A DNA stretch of 64,000 bases from Ophiosphaerella korrae (GCA_028456385.1 JALNQF010000081.1:1-64000); one strand, 5' to 3'. Counted from the first letter of the stretch, positions 11,501 through 22,370 are shown. Notes: generated from the letters alone by a model not told the origin. A program made the numbers and translations.

Positions 11501-11887
11501 ATCAGCAAGGCCGTAAGGCAAGCTTAGACCTTAATTATTGGTTTGCACTATGGTCAAGTAAGAAATGAGTGGAATTAAACCGCATAAGAGATTCAAGGTC
11601 TTTGATAAGCTTCAATAATCACTACTGAAAGACATGATGGTTATAAATTCCATTCTATGGCCGTTATCGAAATTAGGGTCGTAACCGTTAGACAACAGGG
11701 TATACTTGCGCCAATAGAGCGCTGCTCCTAAGCACCAAAACGCCGATTGTGTGTACCGCCTGACCAAAATGCAACAACGGGGATAAGGGCACCATGAGAG
11801 GTGCAGGACAAAAAATATAGGCGAGAAGAGGATTATGAAAAAAAAAGAGAATGGAAGAGAATGGCGAGTTTGCTCGTTTCATGCAAA
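8566..11887. other. Long gene-poor stretch
   Basis: More than 3 kb without a supportable gene. Open frames around 9179-9937 change frame repeatedly. One minus-strand segment near 9380-9480 reads LSWTVGTVTSTAADGVTVRC, which looks protein-like, but stops and frame changes surround it, so it may be an eroded gene or chance. From 10.5 to 11.7 kb the DNA is AT-rich with no coding signal. No terminal repeats or target duplications were spotted. Confidence 0.55.
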
Positions 11888-12802
11888 TCATACGCCGCCC
11901 ATCGAAACCTCACCAACAGCGAGGAAGTCTGCTTCTTCGAAATCACTGGCACTTCCCACAACTACTCTACCATCCATCTGCGCTGTATTCTCAATATCCA
12001 TATCGATATCCTCGTCACTGCTCATGCCTATTCTCGCTGCTGGCCTCCTGCTTTTCGGCTGCGCAAACTGCCTTACTATGGGCAGCATAGCATTTTGGGA
12101 TGGCAGTTCACTTAAAGGGCTGACAGGCACTTCTTCGACAGTACCCTTCATCGGAATCGAGAAGAAGAAGTTGCTGCCACTGATATCCAGCCGTGCGTCA
12201 TCTTCATCACGCCACGATCGCTTGGATGGATTCAAAAGATTTGGTCGCAGGGGCTCGGAGCCATAGCCCGAGTCGGTAGAGCCTTGAGAAGAGAACGGCT
12301 GCGAGAAGGCTTGCGCAGGCAGTGGGAAGATGCTTGTGGATCGGTTGGTAGTAGGTTGTTCTGCATAGCCACCAATCTTGTGCAAACCACAGAATGGCAG
12401 CAATTCTCGCTGATGGACACAGCCTTCTGGTACAGGCCCGCTCGGTGCTTTGACGTCAAGGCCAACAGCTGTTATGGTGGTGGTTGGGGTCACCAAGGTG
12501 GTTTGGATTGTAGGCAGGGCAGACAACTTATTGTGTGTCTTGTACCCCTCAGGCACGCTCTTGCGAACACGCATGCCGACTCGCAATAGATTTGATTGCA
12601 CGTGTCCTGGAACTGTAGGCGCAAGGCTCTCTCTCTGATGTGTTTGTGTTGCTCTTGAGGCGTCGTGTTTTATCCGCGGTCGGGTAATCGGCCTTGGGCC
12701 CCGCAAATCGTCGTCTTCCGCGTCGAAGTCGTCCCTAGCAAAGTAGCTGGTGATGGATGGCTGGAAGGGTCGTTTGTTGCAGTGTCGTTCGGTTGTGTGC
12801 AT
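11888..12802 (-). CDS. Ribonucleotide reductase inhibitor family protein (Spd1/Dif1-like)
   Basis: Intronless, 304 aa. The N-terminus KRPFQPSITSYFARDDFD and the segment at residues 70-89, QSNLLRVGMRVRKSVPEGYK, match the short conserved region of the fungal RNR-inhibitor family (fission yeast Spd1, budding yeast Dif1). These intrinsically disordered proteins restrain ribonucleotide reductase or control its subunit localisation, and are destroyed in S phase or after DNA damage. The rest is low-complexity. It includes a Ser/Gly-rich GSTDSGYGSEPL element and an acidic patch (SSDEDIDMDIE) near the C-terminus. The QxxITSYF element resembles a PIP box, which would fit PCNA/CRL4-Cdt2-dependent degradation, but that is inference. 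No membrane or catalytic domain. Confidence 0.78.
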   Translation of the reverse strand: MHTTERHCNKRPFQPSITSYFARDDFDAEDDDLRGPRPITRPRIKHDASRATQTHQRESLAPTVPGHVQSNLLRVGMRVRKSVPEGYKTHNKLSALPTIQTTLVTPTTTITAVGLDVKAPSGPVPEGCVHQRELLPFCGLHKIGGYAEQPTTNRSTSIFPLPAQAFSQPFSSQGSTDSGYGSEPLRPNLLNPSKRSWRDEDDARLDISGSNFFFSIPMKGTVEEVPVSPLSELPSQNAMLPIVRQFAQPKSRRPAARIGMSSDEDIDMDIENTAQMDGRVVVGSASDFEEADFLAVGEVSMGGV

Positions 12803-14943
12803 ATTCTCACAGGCGCGAGTGTACGAGGTCCAGCGCCTTTGGAAAGGGTAGCAAGCAAGTCAGAATCGGATGGGCGGCGTAAGAGGGGAATTTCAATGCG
12901 CAATGCAATGCAATGCACTGGCCCTGCGCGCACGTCTCCTGTCTCTTTAGCCCCCGAGCCTAGTCCCTCATACTGACCACCACCCCTGCGCTTGGTTTAT
13001 TATTATCCGTCCGAACATCTTCGCTAGCGCTCCAAGTCAACGTACATTCTTGCTATTGCCATCTGCAAGGACGTTTACACAGGTGTTGGGGCAGCAGGAA
13101 GTCGAAGTTTTACCAGCTGAACAGTATTGCCGACAAGACCGACCTCAGCAACAATAAATTCTGCATAGACATATCTACCATATTCTACATGCTTTCGGGA
13201 TAAGAAGCAAGAATTGTTCACGGTGGGTTGCCCCAGATATTCCACAAGCTTGTGGTAAAAGATTGTCAACGGCGGCATTAGTCGGGGCGAGACTAGTGCC
13301 ATTGATCACCACGCCCGGAATTTCATTGAGAAAAAACGAGGACTTAGACTTCGGCAGTATCATAAATTCAGCATAGTTCGCAAGTTAACTAGCTTCGTAT
13401 GAAGAAGACCTCGGAATCGATTTATCCAAGCAGCATGATATGCGCTTATTTTGGTGGGGCACTCCGAGGTCGTCTTCCTGGTCTCCACAGTGATAACATG
13501 GTTAGCTATTGGTGCTATGTACCTGTAAGTGCTCATCACAGTCAACCAAAAGGCAGGCTTACTATATAAGAATTAATTAACCAGGGCACCTTTTTGTTCT
13601 TAGCTCATACCATTGCCATCAAGTATGCTTATATTGCTGTACTCTTTACGGCACCATTTCGTCCCCAAGCTTATCTATACGCTACCTATCAGAACATCAT
13701 CGTATACAAGGATTATGTTGAAATCCAAGCATTATCGACATGTTTCGCCTTATAAGTATGTGTTTTAACAAGGAGTCCTCATCAGCACCTAAGAAAGCCG
13801 ATTGCGTGCATCCCTCACATGGATGACGCCCAAAGATCACCTTAAAGATGGCAGAAAAGCATTGGGCCTACATTACAAGAAGTTCCAAGCTATACCAGTG
13901 ACTACAATCCTTTATTACATAACTCTAGAGTAAATCGTATGGTAGTGTTTCACATCAAACATGAGAACACTACCCTCTTGCCTTGCCACTAAAACCCTCA
14001 CATGGCACCTACCATCGCGAGAGTCGAACAAGGGCTCCAGGTAACTATATGACACTAATAAGGTTTCTTTCAAGTTAGTCGATACACCTCCACGTACTTT
14101 ATTGATAGAACACCGAAGTATGGTTTGTCAGAATACAGCCATCAACAAATTGGGACAAGCAGCACGGATACATCATACAGACAATCAAGCAAGCTCTCCT
14201 CTACACCTCAGGACCCTCCTGCATTCTTTAGAACCGATACTAAGTCACAAAAATCCCGGGACGTGGTCACTTGCCGCCGTGTTTTTCCAGCCGTCAGTGT
14301 CGCGAAACTGTTGCAACCCAAGTCTCACAATCACTGAATGACCCTTCAGCTTCGCAACCCCACATTACTGCCGTAGTACAAACCGCACCTGCCCGTCATA
14401 CTTGCTTTTCTAGCAAACAGTAAACAGTCGTCGATTCGCATTTGCGCACTGTCCAACGTGATGCAATCAATGTGCGGCACACATGCACATTGGCTTACCA
14501 TATAGGGGAGCATTATTCCCGACTTTCAAATGTTATTTTGGTGCGATAGAAATACCATACGCACGTGCGTGAATTCTTGATTTAGAATCGCGAGGCTACC
14601 TTCCACGATTAGGTGAGGTTTGTGCGTGGAATTACGTGTAATGCTCACAACCGAGCATCGGCAATCACATAACCCATGTGGAGCTCACAACATTCGTGCT
14701 GAACAAAACAAATTGTCAAATCGTTTATTAAAAAGCGGTTTTGCGCATGGCGCAATGTGATTGTGCCTTGGGCGCGAGTTTAGGTAAGAACTTGCTATTT
14801 CAAACTCCAAAGCACACCGATAGAAAGTTCGACGGCGATGCAACCCCAGAAGACAATCGCAGACATCTTCAATCCTGCTCTCATACCCATGGCTCATAAA
14901 CCAGTCGTAGAACCAGCACCCCTGACAACTTGTGAAATGAACC
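12803..14943. other. Intergenic, no supported gene
   Basis: Starts with the GC-rich upstream region of the RNR-inhibitor gene. Minus-strand frames at 13075-13545 are open but switch frame and match nothing. 13.6-14.9 kb is AT-rich with short frames only. Confidence 0.55.
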
Positions 14944-15632
14944 TCACGACTGAGCGCTTCCCATCTCAGCACCCTCCTTCCTCTGCTGCCTCGCGGCCAT
15001 CTTGTCCGCCAACCAAGTAACCATCGTAACAACCATGCTAATTCCCAACAGCAAGAACACGACTAGTGTTCCCCACAAAGCAAACTTGCTCTCCGAGCAC
15101 AAGCTCTTGAAGCTCGAGTTACCAAGATTACCAGGAACGTTCATATCTTGGGGCAGCGACACATCATTCTTGTACCTGCAGGTCCAGGTCTGAATGGTGT
15201 CGAGCTCGGGGGTATTGCGGTTGAGAATGTGCGCCCAGATAACGGTCATCAGTGTGAGGAGGAAGCAGGGGAGGATAGTGCCAAGGGAGATGAGTGCGCG
15301 GAGTGTGTATTTTTGGCGAAGGTTGAACTGCGCAAGTGTCAGTGTGATGTTTTATGAAAGTATCTGATTGAAATTACCTTTGAGATAAGCGACATGGCCA
15401 AAAATGCTCCAGATAGGATCAATGTAACAACAGATGAGGCAATGAGAGCTTTAGTGCCATGTGTATCGTAATGTTGGGACCATAGCGGCATCCACCACGG
15501 ATTGGTGAACCTCTGTTTGTTGTAGACATCGAGAGTATGTGCTGAGGTTCCCAGGATAGCGATGCTGAGAGCGACTACAAGGCCAGTGATAACGGCCTGG
15601 GCCAAGTGAAGAGGAGCCGGGTTGACCTTCAT
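14944..15632 (-). CDS. Four-helix integral membrane protein of unknown function, two exons
   Basis: Exons 15378-15632 and 14944-15327 (minus) are separated by a 50-bp intron (GTAATT...GCGCAG, phase 0), giving 212 aa. There are four predicted membrane segments: about residues 10-28 (AVITGLVVALSIAILG), 62-82 (ALIASSVVTLILSGAFLAM), 94-118 (LISLGTILPCFLLTLMTVIW) and 172-197 (LWGTLVVFLLLGISMVVTMV). The loop between helices 3 and 4 carries a conserved-looking WTCRYK and further Cys residues. Even spacing of four helices resembles fungal MARVEL-like or tetraspan proteins, but no diagnostic motif was seen. I chose the ATG at 15632 because upstream sequence is a T30 run encoding poly-Lys in frame, which is implausible as protein. 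Confidence 0.82.
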
Positions 15633-15655
15633 GTTACTGACTTTAGGCGTTCTCG

Positions 15656-15684
15656 TTTTTTTTTTTTTTTTTTTTTTTTTTTTT
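15656..15684. repeat. Poly(T) tract just upstream of the membrane-protein gene
   Basis: About 29 consecutive T on the plus strand (poly-A in the gene's sense), roughly 25 bp upstream of the chosen ATG at 15632. It could affect nucleosome occupancy or lie in the 5' leader. Length may vary between strains. Confidence 0.9.
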
Positions 15685-16783
15685 GATAGTATGGACAAGA
15701 GAGGTGTTGTGAATTAAGGACCGTTTGTCGTCAAGTGTCAACCAGGAGCACTCAGCTTTGATAGCAAACAGAAATGAAGGACACGACAAATGGAAACAGC
15801 ACAAGGAACTGAAAAAGACGTAGCACACTATTGTTTGCTTGAGCGAACTGGAGGCTCGAAGAAGGGAATAGCAATGGCCTTAAGAATGACTGTCGACTTA
15901 TCTCTCAAGCGCTCTGATATGCATAGTACATTGGCTGTACACCCTTGTCAATGCACCTTGTGGTCCCAAAATAGGCGTAGCCAGTGGAAAGAAAAGAACG
16001 GTAATTTGCGTTGCCGCTGCAGGGAATCGTGTACCCGGGGCTAACACCGTGCTGCTCTAGGTCGAGGGAGCTGCATTATCAGCGCGTAAGCTGCAGGCCG
16101 TGACTAGAATAGCGATATTAGCCTGCATATCGGTTCGTTGTGTTACCTGAAGCGTGCATTTAATGATCATCTTTTGCCGAGAGACCGTGAAGGTGGCCCA
16201 TCATTTGCTGGCAGCGACGATCGCGACCATGGCCGGCCAATGTGGCTTGTCCTTATTGCTTCACTTATGCCATGCTGGGTGATGGCTTGACTGGAACCGG
16301 CGAATCAAGGTACGGATGGTGTCGAACGCAGGTTCTGTGGGCGTCTGAGACCCGGGCTGCTAGTCTGGCGCTTCGAGGGTTCTTGATTCGTGAGATGGGT
16401 GGGCGCTTAGAGATAATGTTCGCTCATTGGCTGCTTATTTTACACGAGCTACCTACGAAAGGAAACACCGGTACCAGAGAACCTTGAAATTCAATAGACG
16501 GAAACGAAATGAATAGCATCATACTCTGGTGCCGATACCCGTTTTTCTTGGGGGCAGTGGGATGCACTTACGTGTTGTCAAAGAGGCGCATGTGCGAGAC
16601 TGAGAATACTGCAAAGAAAGCCGTCACAAGGGAGACTTCCCAGCACTTCCATCGCCTGTGTCTTTCAAAACTGATACGAATATTGACTTCTAATGTAGAA
16701 GACTATATTAGGATACTTAATATTCGTTGTTACAATCGTGGGTTCCACGCCCAAGACGCGAGGGCGGCGTACCTATGTAGGTG
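15685..16783. other. Intergenic, nothing recognised
   Basis: Between the membrane-protein gene and the 3' end of the LysM gene. Frames on the plus strand (15790-16787) are short and unlike known proteins. Confidence 0.55.
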
Positions 16784-17652
16784 CTAGGACAATTGACCAG
16801 CGAGGCCGCCTCCAAACCCCCACTGACGTCTTCCAATATGTTGTGGTGCTTTTGATTTCCCTTTCTTCGCTGCTTGCAGAGGATGGTCTTGTTCCCATTT
16901 TTCGTCGGCTTGGTATGTAACAATCGCTTGTTCTAGGTTGTAATCTGTTTGTTCAAGATAAAGGAGGGCAACATCATAACTGTTGATAGGAATCAGTCGC
17001 TCCAGTCACACTTGTCTTATTCTCACATGAGCATCTAGGCGGAGAACACTCACTCGGACACTTTGCATGAAACCATGAACTTCCGAAGCTTGGTCTTCTT
17101 TATCTCTTCCTCCTTACCTTCTACAGGACGTGGACTTAAGCTGACACCACCCTTGTAAAATTCCCCTGGTATAAGAACTGTCCTCCGTGCTGCTAGTAGG
17201 TGATCTGCGAACATCTTGTTCGTTCGACGCAATGCATCGGCTGGCACTCCATAACTTAATGATAAGGAATTTATCGAGTCATTATTCGGGTCGACGAAAT
17301 GTAATACATCGGGTGCAATTTCTAGACCGGTTCTGGGTTTTCCAGCTGGTAGTGGGTCGGTATCCTGTGCTGAGTATGGCGGCAGTTCATCGTCTGCATG
17401 CTCTCCATTTGGTGGCGAATACGTGGGAGGCTCGCGGAGACCTTGTGCTGGGAGCGGTGATGGGCCGGTTGCTACCTGGCAGTATGGACAATAGCTAGCA
17501 AATCGTGGGTTGTCGGTCAGACATCGAGCGCATATAGCACGACCACAACATTCAAGCCGGCGCTCAAATTGTGATGGCTTCTCACTCTTTTCATCATAAG
17601 TTGGCGGAATAGAAGACAAAAGCGCGGCGCAGGTACAGCAGGCTTCAGACAT
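16784..17652 (-). CDS. Intracellular LysM-domain protein with N-terminal zinc-finger-like Cys cluster
   Basis: Exons 17054-17652 and 16784-16979 (minus) flank a 74-bp intron (GTGAGT...CAACAG); 264 aa. Residues about 5-75 carry repeated CxxC pairs (CCTCA, ECCGRAICARCL, YCPYC) typical of a treble-clef or RING-like zinc module. A Pro-rich linker with PPTYSPP and PPYSAQ follows. Then comes a LysM domain (VLHFVDPNNDSINSLSLSYG to RRTVLIPGEFY). The C-terminal exon has VALLYLEQTDYNLEQAIVTY, a UBA-like helical repeat as in ubiquitin-associated domains, and a basic end. No signal peptide, so unlike LysM effectors this is probably cytosolic. Family members occur widely in fungi and are uncharacterised. 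Start at 17652 (MSEACCTCA) is preferred; an upstream in-frame ATG at 17709 is less likely. Confidence 0.85.
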
Positions 17653-18301
17653 GATGCAGGATAAGAGAGACACGCTTGAAGTGGGTTTGCAGAGCGTTGA
17701 ACGAGACACTTGGTAGATAGAGAGATTGCGTGACTACATGGCGAAAGGGAGATGCTACGTCATGACTAGAACGGTTAGTTGCTTGCACCCTCACGTGGGC
17801 CTGTCCAGGGCTACATGTTCGTTAAGCCTGGGCGTTGGCGTTGTGTACTCCAGCGGTGATTGAAGCAACCGTCCTGAGGAGTCAAGTGCTATTCGCGAAT
17901 TGTCACGGCGCAGAGTCTGTGGTGTGAGCTTGACGCGTGCTGAGGGAACGCGCTGGGGGCTGGTTGCCAAGCCTTGTTAACCGAGCCACCACTGGAATTT
18001 TGCGAGCCCCCATCTCGAAGTTCGACCACCACCAACTCTCTCCCACGCCATCCACCCACACGCACCTTCACGAGGTATGTCCTTATCCACCAAGAGTGCC
18101 CTTCAGAGAGCCTGGAGATGCAATCGCGCTTGTCCATTATGATGAACACGACACTGCTTCTCCTCTGCGACACGAGCTGAAGAACCCTCCAGCCTGCACG
18201 CTGAGGGCACTCTCCATGCTCTGGCATCTGGAGGCTAACCACAATTCTCAGATACCTCAGTCGCCCCCTGCCATTGAGAATCTCCTTATACAACCGCCAA
18301 A
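17653..18301. promoter_or_regulatory. Divergent promoter region between LysM gene and RPS22, with RPS22 leader
   Basis: About 650 bp separates the two divergent start codons. The RPS22-proximal half is C/T-rich (around 18030-18070), as is common in fungal ribosomal-protein leaders, and contains a probable 5'UTR intron listed separately. No confident TATA box. Confidence 0.5.
18075..18251 (+). other. Probable 5'UTR intron of RPS22
   Basis: A strong donor GAG|GTATGT at 18075 is followed by the branch-site sequence GGCTAAC (CTAAC at 18235-18239) and the acceptor TTCTCAG ending at 18251, 50 bp before the start codon. Spacing and motifs are those of a fungal spliceosomal intron. A transcript would confirm it; an alternative acceptor CTCAG ends at 18260. 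Confidence 0.55.
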
Positions 18302-18894
18302 ATGGTCAAGACTTCCGTCCTCAACGATTGCCTCAATGCCATCAACAACGCCGAGAAGGCTGGCAAGCGCCAAGTTCTGATCCGCCCTTCGTCCAAGGTC
18401 ATTGTCAAGTTCTTGACCGTCATGCAGCGCCACGGTACGTCCGCTTTCCTGCCTTACTACGCGTATGCACATGCGCTTTCTTCGGGTTGATAACTAGACA
18501 ATGATTTCGCATCACACGATCTTTGTCCTTTAAGTGCCCGATATATTAATTTCTGCGGAGAACTTACACGTCTTCGGAATCTGTCCATGATGTCTGATGT
18601 TTAATTCGCCGCAACATGCTAATTATTTTTGCAGGTTACATTGGCGAGTTCGAGGAGGTTGATGACCACCGCAACGGCAAGATTGTTATCCAGCTCAACG
18701 GCCGCATCAACAAGACCGGTGTCATCTCCCCCCGCTACAACGTCCAACTCCGCGACATGGAGAAGTGGGTTGTCAAGCTACTGCCCTCGCGTCAGTTCGG
18801 CTACATTGTTCTCACCACCTCGGCCGGTATCATGGACCACGAGGAGGCTAGGAGGAAGCACGTTGCTGGCAAGGTCCTTGGTTTCTTCTACTAG
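18302..18894 (+). CDS. RPS22: 40S ribosomal protein S22 (uS8; S15a family), two coding exons
   Basis: Small-subunit ribosomal protein of the uS8 family, which binds the central domain of 18S rRNA. Exons 18302-18434 and 18635-18894 give 130 aa, exactly the usual eukaryotic length. The protein starts [20 protein letters not shown] and ends with [18 protein letters not shown], with the conserved [14 protein letters not shown] core. The 200-bp coding intron (GTACGT...TTTGCAG, with GCTAAT branch) is the longest confident coding-region intron apart from the tentative first intron of the choline kinase gene. A second intron probably lies in the 5'UTR. Codon use is strongly C-ending, consistent with high expression. 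This is among the safest calls in the window. Confidence 0.98.
18496..18602 (+). ncRNA. Weak candidate box C/D snoRNA inside the RPS22 intron
   Basis: Within the 200-bp coding intron, AGACA precedes a C-box-like ATGATTT (18501-18507; 5 of 7 match to RTGATGA). A perfect D box CTGA (18594-18597) is followed by TGTTT, which can pair with AGACA (one G-U). No convincing internal C'/D' boxes and no identified rRNA target. Budding yeast RPS22B carries a snoRNA in its coding intron, which motivated the look, but that one is box H/ACA. Treat as a hypothesis. Confidence 0.2.
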
Positions 18895-19317
18895 GTTATG
18901 CGATATGATGAGGTGGGATGCATATACCCGGACTTGGGCAAGCTTTTTGTTTGACTAGGCAGTCCATCATAGCAACGATAGATGAAGAAATGACAAAAAG
19001 GTTATGACATGCTATACCAACACGTCCACCGCAGCTGTATCTCTGTACTAACACCGTCAACAGTACGGACAAGCCTTTTCCAGGGCAAATGTAAGTTTTC
19101 AGTGTATCAAATTCTCGTTGTCTATATACAATTTCAGACTCCAGTGCATCAAGCACCGCAACTTTTTGCAACTGATTCATAAACCATAAAGTCGTAAAAA
19201 TCAAAACATGCTCTTATCCCTTTCCCATCCATCCCAACTCCGTGCACAAGTGCTGACCAAAAAAGAATTACCTCATCATCTTCCATCCATTCCTAACGCA
19301 TATGTCAATCTCCACCC
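18895..19317. other. Convergent intergenic region RPS22/HSP104
   Basis: The 3' flanks of two convergent genes. It contains no coding signal; presumably holds both 3'UTRs and polyadenylation signals. Confidence 0.6.
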
Positions 19318-22074
19318 TTAATCATACAAATCCATCTCAGGGTCATCCTCCAGCTCCGCCGCAGCATCCTCCGAATCATACATCTCAGAATCCTCCTCCG
19401 AATCCGTATGATTCGGCAGAACCAAGATATGACCATTGTCCAAAACTACACGCGCAACTTCGCCATCCTTGATCGCGCCGCGGAGAATGAGCACAGCGAG
19501 GCGATTAAGGACCTCTTTCTCGATGAGACGGGCAAGTGGGCGCGCGCCATACGCCGGCGAGTATCCCGCGCTACCCAGATAGTCACGGACCTCGTTTGTG
19601 AGTTCGATGCGCACATTGCGGCCATTTGCGCTGAGACGTTTCTGGATCTCTGCGAGGCGGACGTCGACGATGCTGCGGATCTCGCGTCTAGTGAGGCGGT
19701 TGAAGATGACGATGGAGGAGATGCGGTTGAGGAATTCTGGGAGGAACCAGTTGCGGAGAGCGCCCATGACGAGTTCCTTTGTGGTGGGGTCTATTTTGCC
19801 GTCAGGGGCGTTGGGGCGCGAGAGGTGCTCGGCGCCGAGGTTGGAGGTCATGACGACGATGCAGTTCTTTGCGTCGACGATTCTGCCTTGGCCGTCGGTG
19901 ATGCGGCCGTCGTCCATAAGCTGGAGGAGGACGGTTAAGACTTCCTTGGCGGCCTTCTCGCACTCGTCGAAGAGGAGGATGGAGAATGGCTTGCGGCGAA
20001 GAGCTTCGGTGAGTTGACCGCCTGCATCGTGGCCAACATAGCCTGGTGGTGCGCCGATCATTCTGCTGAGAGAATGGCGTTCTTGGTATTCAGACATGTC
20101 GAAGCGGATCATCGATTTCGGATCGTCGAATAAAAACTCGGCAAGTGCCTTGGTGAGTAGTGTTTTACCGGTACCTGAAGGACCGCAGAATAGGAACGAG
20201 GGCGGTTGGTTTGGATTCGCAAGACCAGAGCGTTGCAGACGGATAGCGTTAGACACTGATTGGACGGCTTCTCTTTGACCAACAACGATGTTGCTGAGAT
20301 GGCGCTCCATGTTAAGTAGTTTGTCTTTCTCAGTTGTCTTCAATCGGGTGACAGGAATGCCGGTCCAGCGAGCTACGATCTCGTTGATTTGGTCTGGCCC
20401 AACGTTGTCGCTGAGCAGTCCCGAGCCTTCACCAGCAGAGTGTGCGTACATCTCTGCATCAGCCTTGGCTTTTTCTCTTTCGAGATCCGAAATGCGTTGT
20501 TCAACATCTGGGATGGCGTAGTATTTGAGATCAGATGCAGTCTGGATATCGCGCGTACGCTCTGCTTCAGCAAGTTTGTTTTTCAGGCCGTCGAGTTTCA
20601 GCTTTTGTTCTTGAATTTCCTTGCTGCGACCCTTCTCAGTCTCATACATTTCGCGCAGTGGCCTGAGCTCTTCCTCAATGTTGGCAACCTCTGCCTTTGC
20701 TTCTTTAAGGCGCTGCTGCGAGGCCTCGTCCTTTTCTCGAGAAAGGGCGTGAATTTCGATTTGTAGTTGTCGGCTTCGGCGCTCGAGATTGTCTAGGGCT
20801 TCAGGTTGTGATTCGCGAGCAACTCGAACGGCGGCAGCAGCTTCATCGATGAGATCTACTGCGGAGTCAGGAAGACGACGTTGTGTTAAGTAGCGAGCCG
20901 CAAGTGTAGCAGCAGAGACAATAGCTCCGTCCATGATGTTGACACCATGATGTGTTTCATAGCGCTCTTTGAGACCTCGAAGGATAGAAATGGTCTCGGG
21001 AATGGTTGGCTCTTTTACCAACACTTGTTGGAAACGTCGCTCGAAGGCTTGATCCTTTTCAATGTACTTTCTGTATTCGCCGAGAGTTGTGGCTCCAATA
21101 CAATGAAGTTGTCCACGAGCCAGCATGGGCTTGAGTAAATTGGCAGCATCCATGCCACCCTCGCCTGAAGAGCCAGCACCCATGAGTAGATGGATTTCGT
21201 CAACGAACAATACTATCATTTCCTTAGACTCCTCAATCTCTTTCAGAACACCCTTCATGCGCTCCTCAAACTCTCCACGGTATTTGCTGCCGGCAACTAG
21301 CGCGCCGACATCAAGGGAAAGTAGCTTGCAAGCGGCAAGGTTAGCTGGTACATCAGCGTCTACGATACGACGGGCAAGACCCTCGACGACCGTAGTCTTA
21401 CCAACACCTGGCTCACCGATGAGAACAGGGTTGTTCTTGGTTCGCCTACAGAGAATACGAATGACTCTTCTTGTCTCCTCTTCTCGCCCAATGACTGGGT
21501 CGATCTTGCCTTCTCTCGCCATTGCCGTCATGTCGATTGTGAACTTCTTGAGGTTCTCGTTCTCCTCCTCAGCATCTGCCGTCTTGGAGTCGACTCTCTT
21601 AGTGCCTCGTAGTGCTTGTATGGCATTGTCGATTTGCTTGGTGTTCGGTACATTCGCTTCGGAAAGACAACGTTGTATCGAACTATCCTGGCAGAGTGAC
21701 TGGATGAGATGGTCGACGGCAATAAAACTGTCTTTTTGTGTTTTACTCAGGTCTTCGGCTGCTCGGAGGACTTTGGCCATGGCGGGTGAGGGTGAAGTGC
21801 GTTCTGGTGGAGGGTCTTGACTTGGTAACCGTACCACGGCCTTCTTGAGAGCGCGGTCGAAGAGTTGTGCGTCGCCATTCGCGCGTTCAAGAACCTGCCT
21901 AAATAGCGGTGGTGGAGGGACGTCGATCTGGTTAGCTAGATCTTTAGGGGGATCTATCAGCGAAACCGCGAGGTGAAGAGGTGTGAGTTGCGAGTGAGCA
22001 TAGTTCTTGGCCAGCTCAAAACTGTCTGCGAGCGCCTTAGCGGCCCGGTCGGTATAGGCGTCGAATGAAGTCAT
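19318..22074 (-). CDS. HSP104: Hsp104/ClpB family disaggregase
   Basis: Intronless, 918 aa, the usual length. Hexameric AAA+ chaperone that threads aggregated proteins through its pore and gives thermotolerance together with Hsp70/40. Order: Clp N-domain repeats (residues about 1-150); NBD1 with Walker [14 protein letters not shown] (220-232), Walker [11 protein letters not shown] and pore loop [10 protein letters not shown]; long coiled-coil middle domain (about 405-530); NBD2 with Walker [14 protein letters not shown] (near 628), pore loop GAPPGYVGH and Walker [11 protein letters not shown]. The arginine finger region [11 protein letters not shown] follows. The C-terminus is an acidic tail ending in [12 protein letters not shown], as expected for cytosolic/nuclear Hsp104. 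The isoform lacks a mitochondrial presequence, so it is Hsp104 rather than Hsp78. Upstream DNA has heat-shock-like elements. Confidence 0.98.
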   Translation of the reverse strand: MTSFDAYTDRAAKALADSFELAKNYAHSQLTPLHLAVSLIDPPKDLANQIDVPPPPLFRQVLERANGDAQLFDRALKKAVVRLPSQDPPPERTSPSPAMAKVLRAAEDLSKTQKDSFIAVDHLIQSLCQDSSIQRCLSEANVPNTKQIDNAIQALRGTKRVDSKTADAEEENENLKKFTIDMTAMAREGKIDPVIGREEETRRVIRILCRRTKNNPVLIGEPGVGKTTVVEGLARRIVDADVPANLAACKLLSLDVGALVAGSKYRGEFEERMKGVLKEIEESKEMIVLFVDEIHLLMGAGSSGEGGMDAANLLKPMLARGQLHCIGATTLGEYRKYIEKDQAFERRFQQVLVKEPTIPETISILRGLKERYETHHGVNIMDGAIVSAATLAARYLTQRRLPDSAVDLIDEAAAAVRVARESQPEALDNLERRSRQLQIEIHALSREKDEASQQRLKEAKAEVANIEEELRPLREMYETEKGRSKEIQEQKLKLDGLKNKLAEAERTRDIQTASDLKYYAIPDVEQRISDLEREKAKADAEMYAHSAGEGSGLLSDNVGPDQINEIVARWTGIPVTRLKTTEKDKLLNMERHLSNIVVGQREAVQSVSNAIRLQRSGLANPNQPPSFLFCGPSGTGKTLLTKALAEFLFDDPKSMIRFDMSEYQERHSLSRMIGAPPGYVGHDAGGQLTEALRRKPFSILLFDECEKAAKEVLTVLLQLMDDGRITDGQGRIVDAKNCIVVMTSNLGAEHLSRPNAPDGKIDPTTKELVMGALRNWFLPEFLNRISSIVIFNRLTRREIRSIVDVRLAEIQKRLSANGRNVRIELTNEVRDYLGSAGYSPAYGARPLARLIEKEVLNRLAVLILRGAIKDGEVARVVLDNGHILVLPNHTDSEEDSEMYDSEDAAAELEDDPEMDLYD

Positions 22075-22240
22075 GATGGAGGGGGGGGTCTTGACTATCT
22101 AGCGTTGTAGGTGGCGTGAACCAGTCCAGTCGTGTAAACCAGTAGTGAGACTTGGTACACTTTGAACGTTATACGCGGTTATGGGTATCTAGTTGTGATG
22201 CGTGAAGTCAAAGGAATGGCGTTGTACCAAGCGTAAGAGT

Positions 22241-22370
22241 TTATATATGCCCAAGACTCAAAGCCCGAACAGTCATGAAGCAGCCAGTAAGAAGCGGTGT
22301 TTTCTCGATACCCCTCGAAGGCTGTCGTGACATCCGCCGCTTTATCGAACTTTCGAGCAGCTGCTAGAAA
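22241..22370 (-). promoter_or_regulatory. HSP104 promoter: TATA box, STRE and heat-shock-like elements
   Basis: On the minus strand a TATATAA lies at 22241-22247, about 165 bp before the ATG. Upstream, GAAnnTTC sits at 22347-22354 with another GAA at 22367, in 5-bp phase. TTC at 22302 and GAA at 22317 are also in 5-bp phase. A stress-response element CCCCT (AGGGG on the gene strand) is at 22311-22315. The combination fits Hsf1 and Msn2/4-type control, but HSE units are gapped and the sites are short. Confidence 0.45.

Noticed and set aside
13075..13545. Overlapping minus-strand frames containing FLNEIPGVVINGTSLAP
   Set aside because: Frame changes and no recognisable family; no splice pair unites them.
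19408..21820. Several long plus-strand frames within HSP104
   Set aside because: Antisense shadows of a highly conserved coding sequence.
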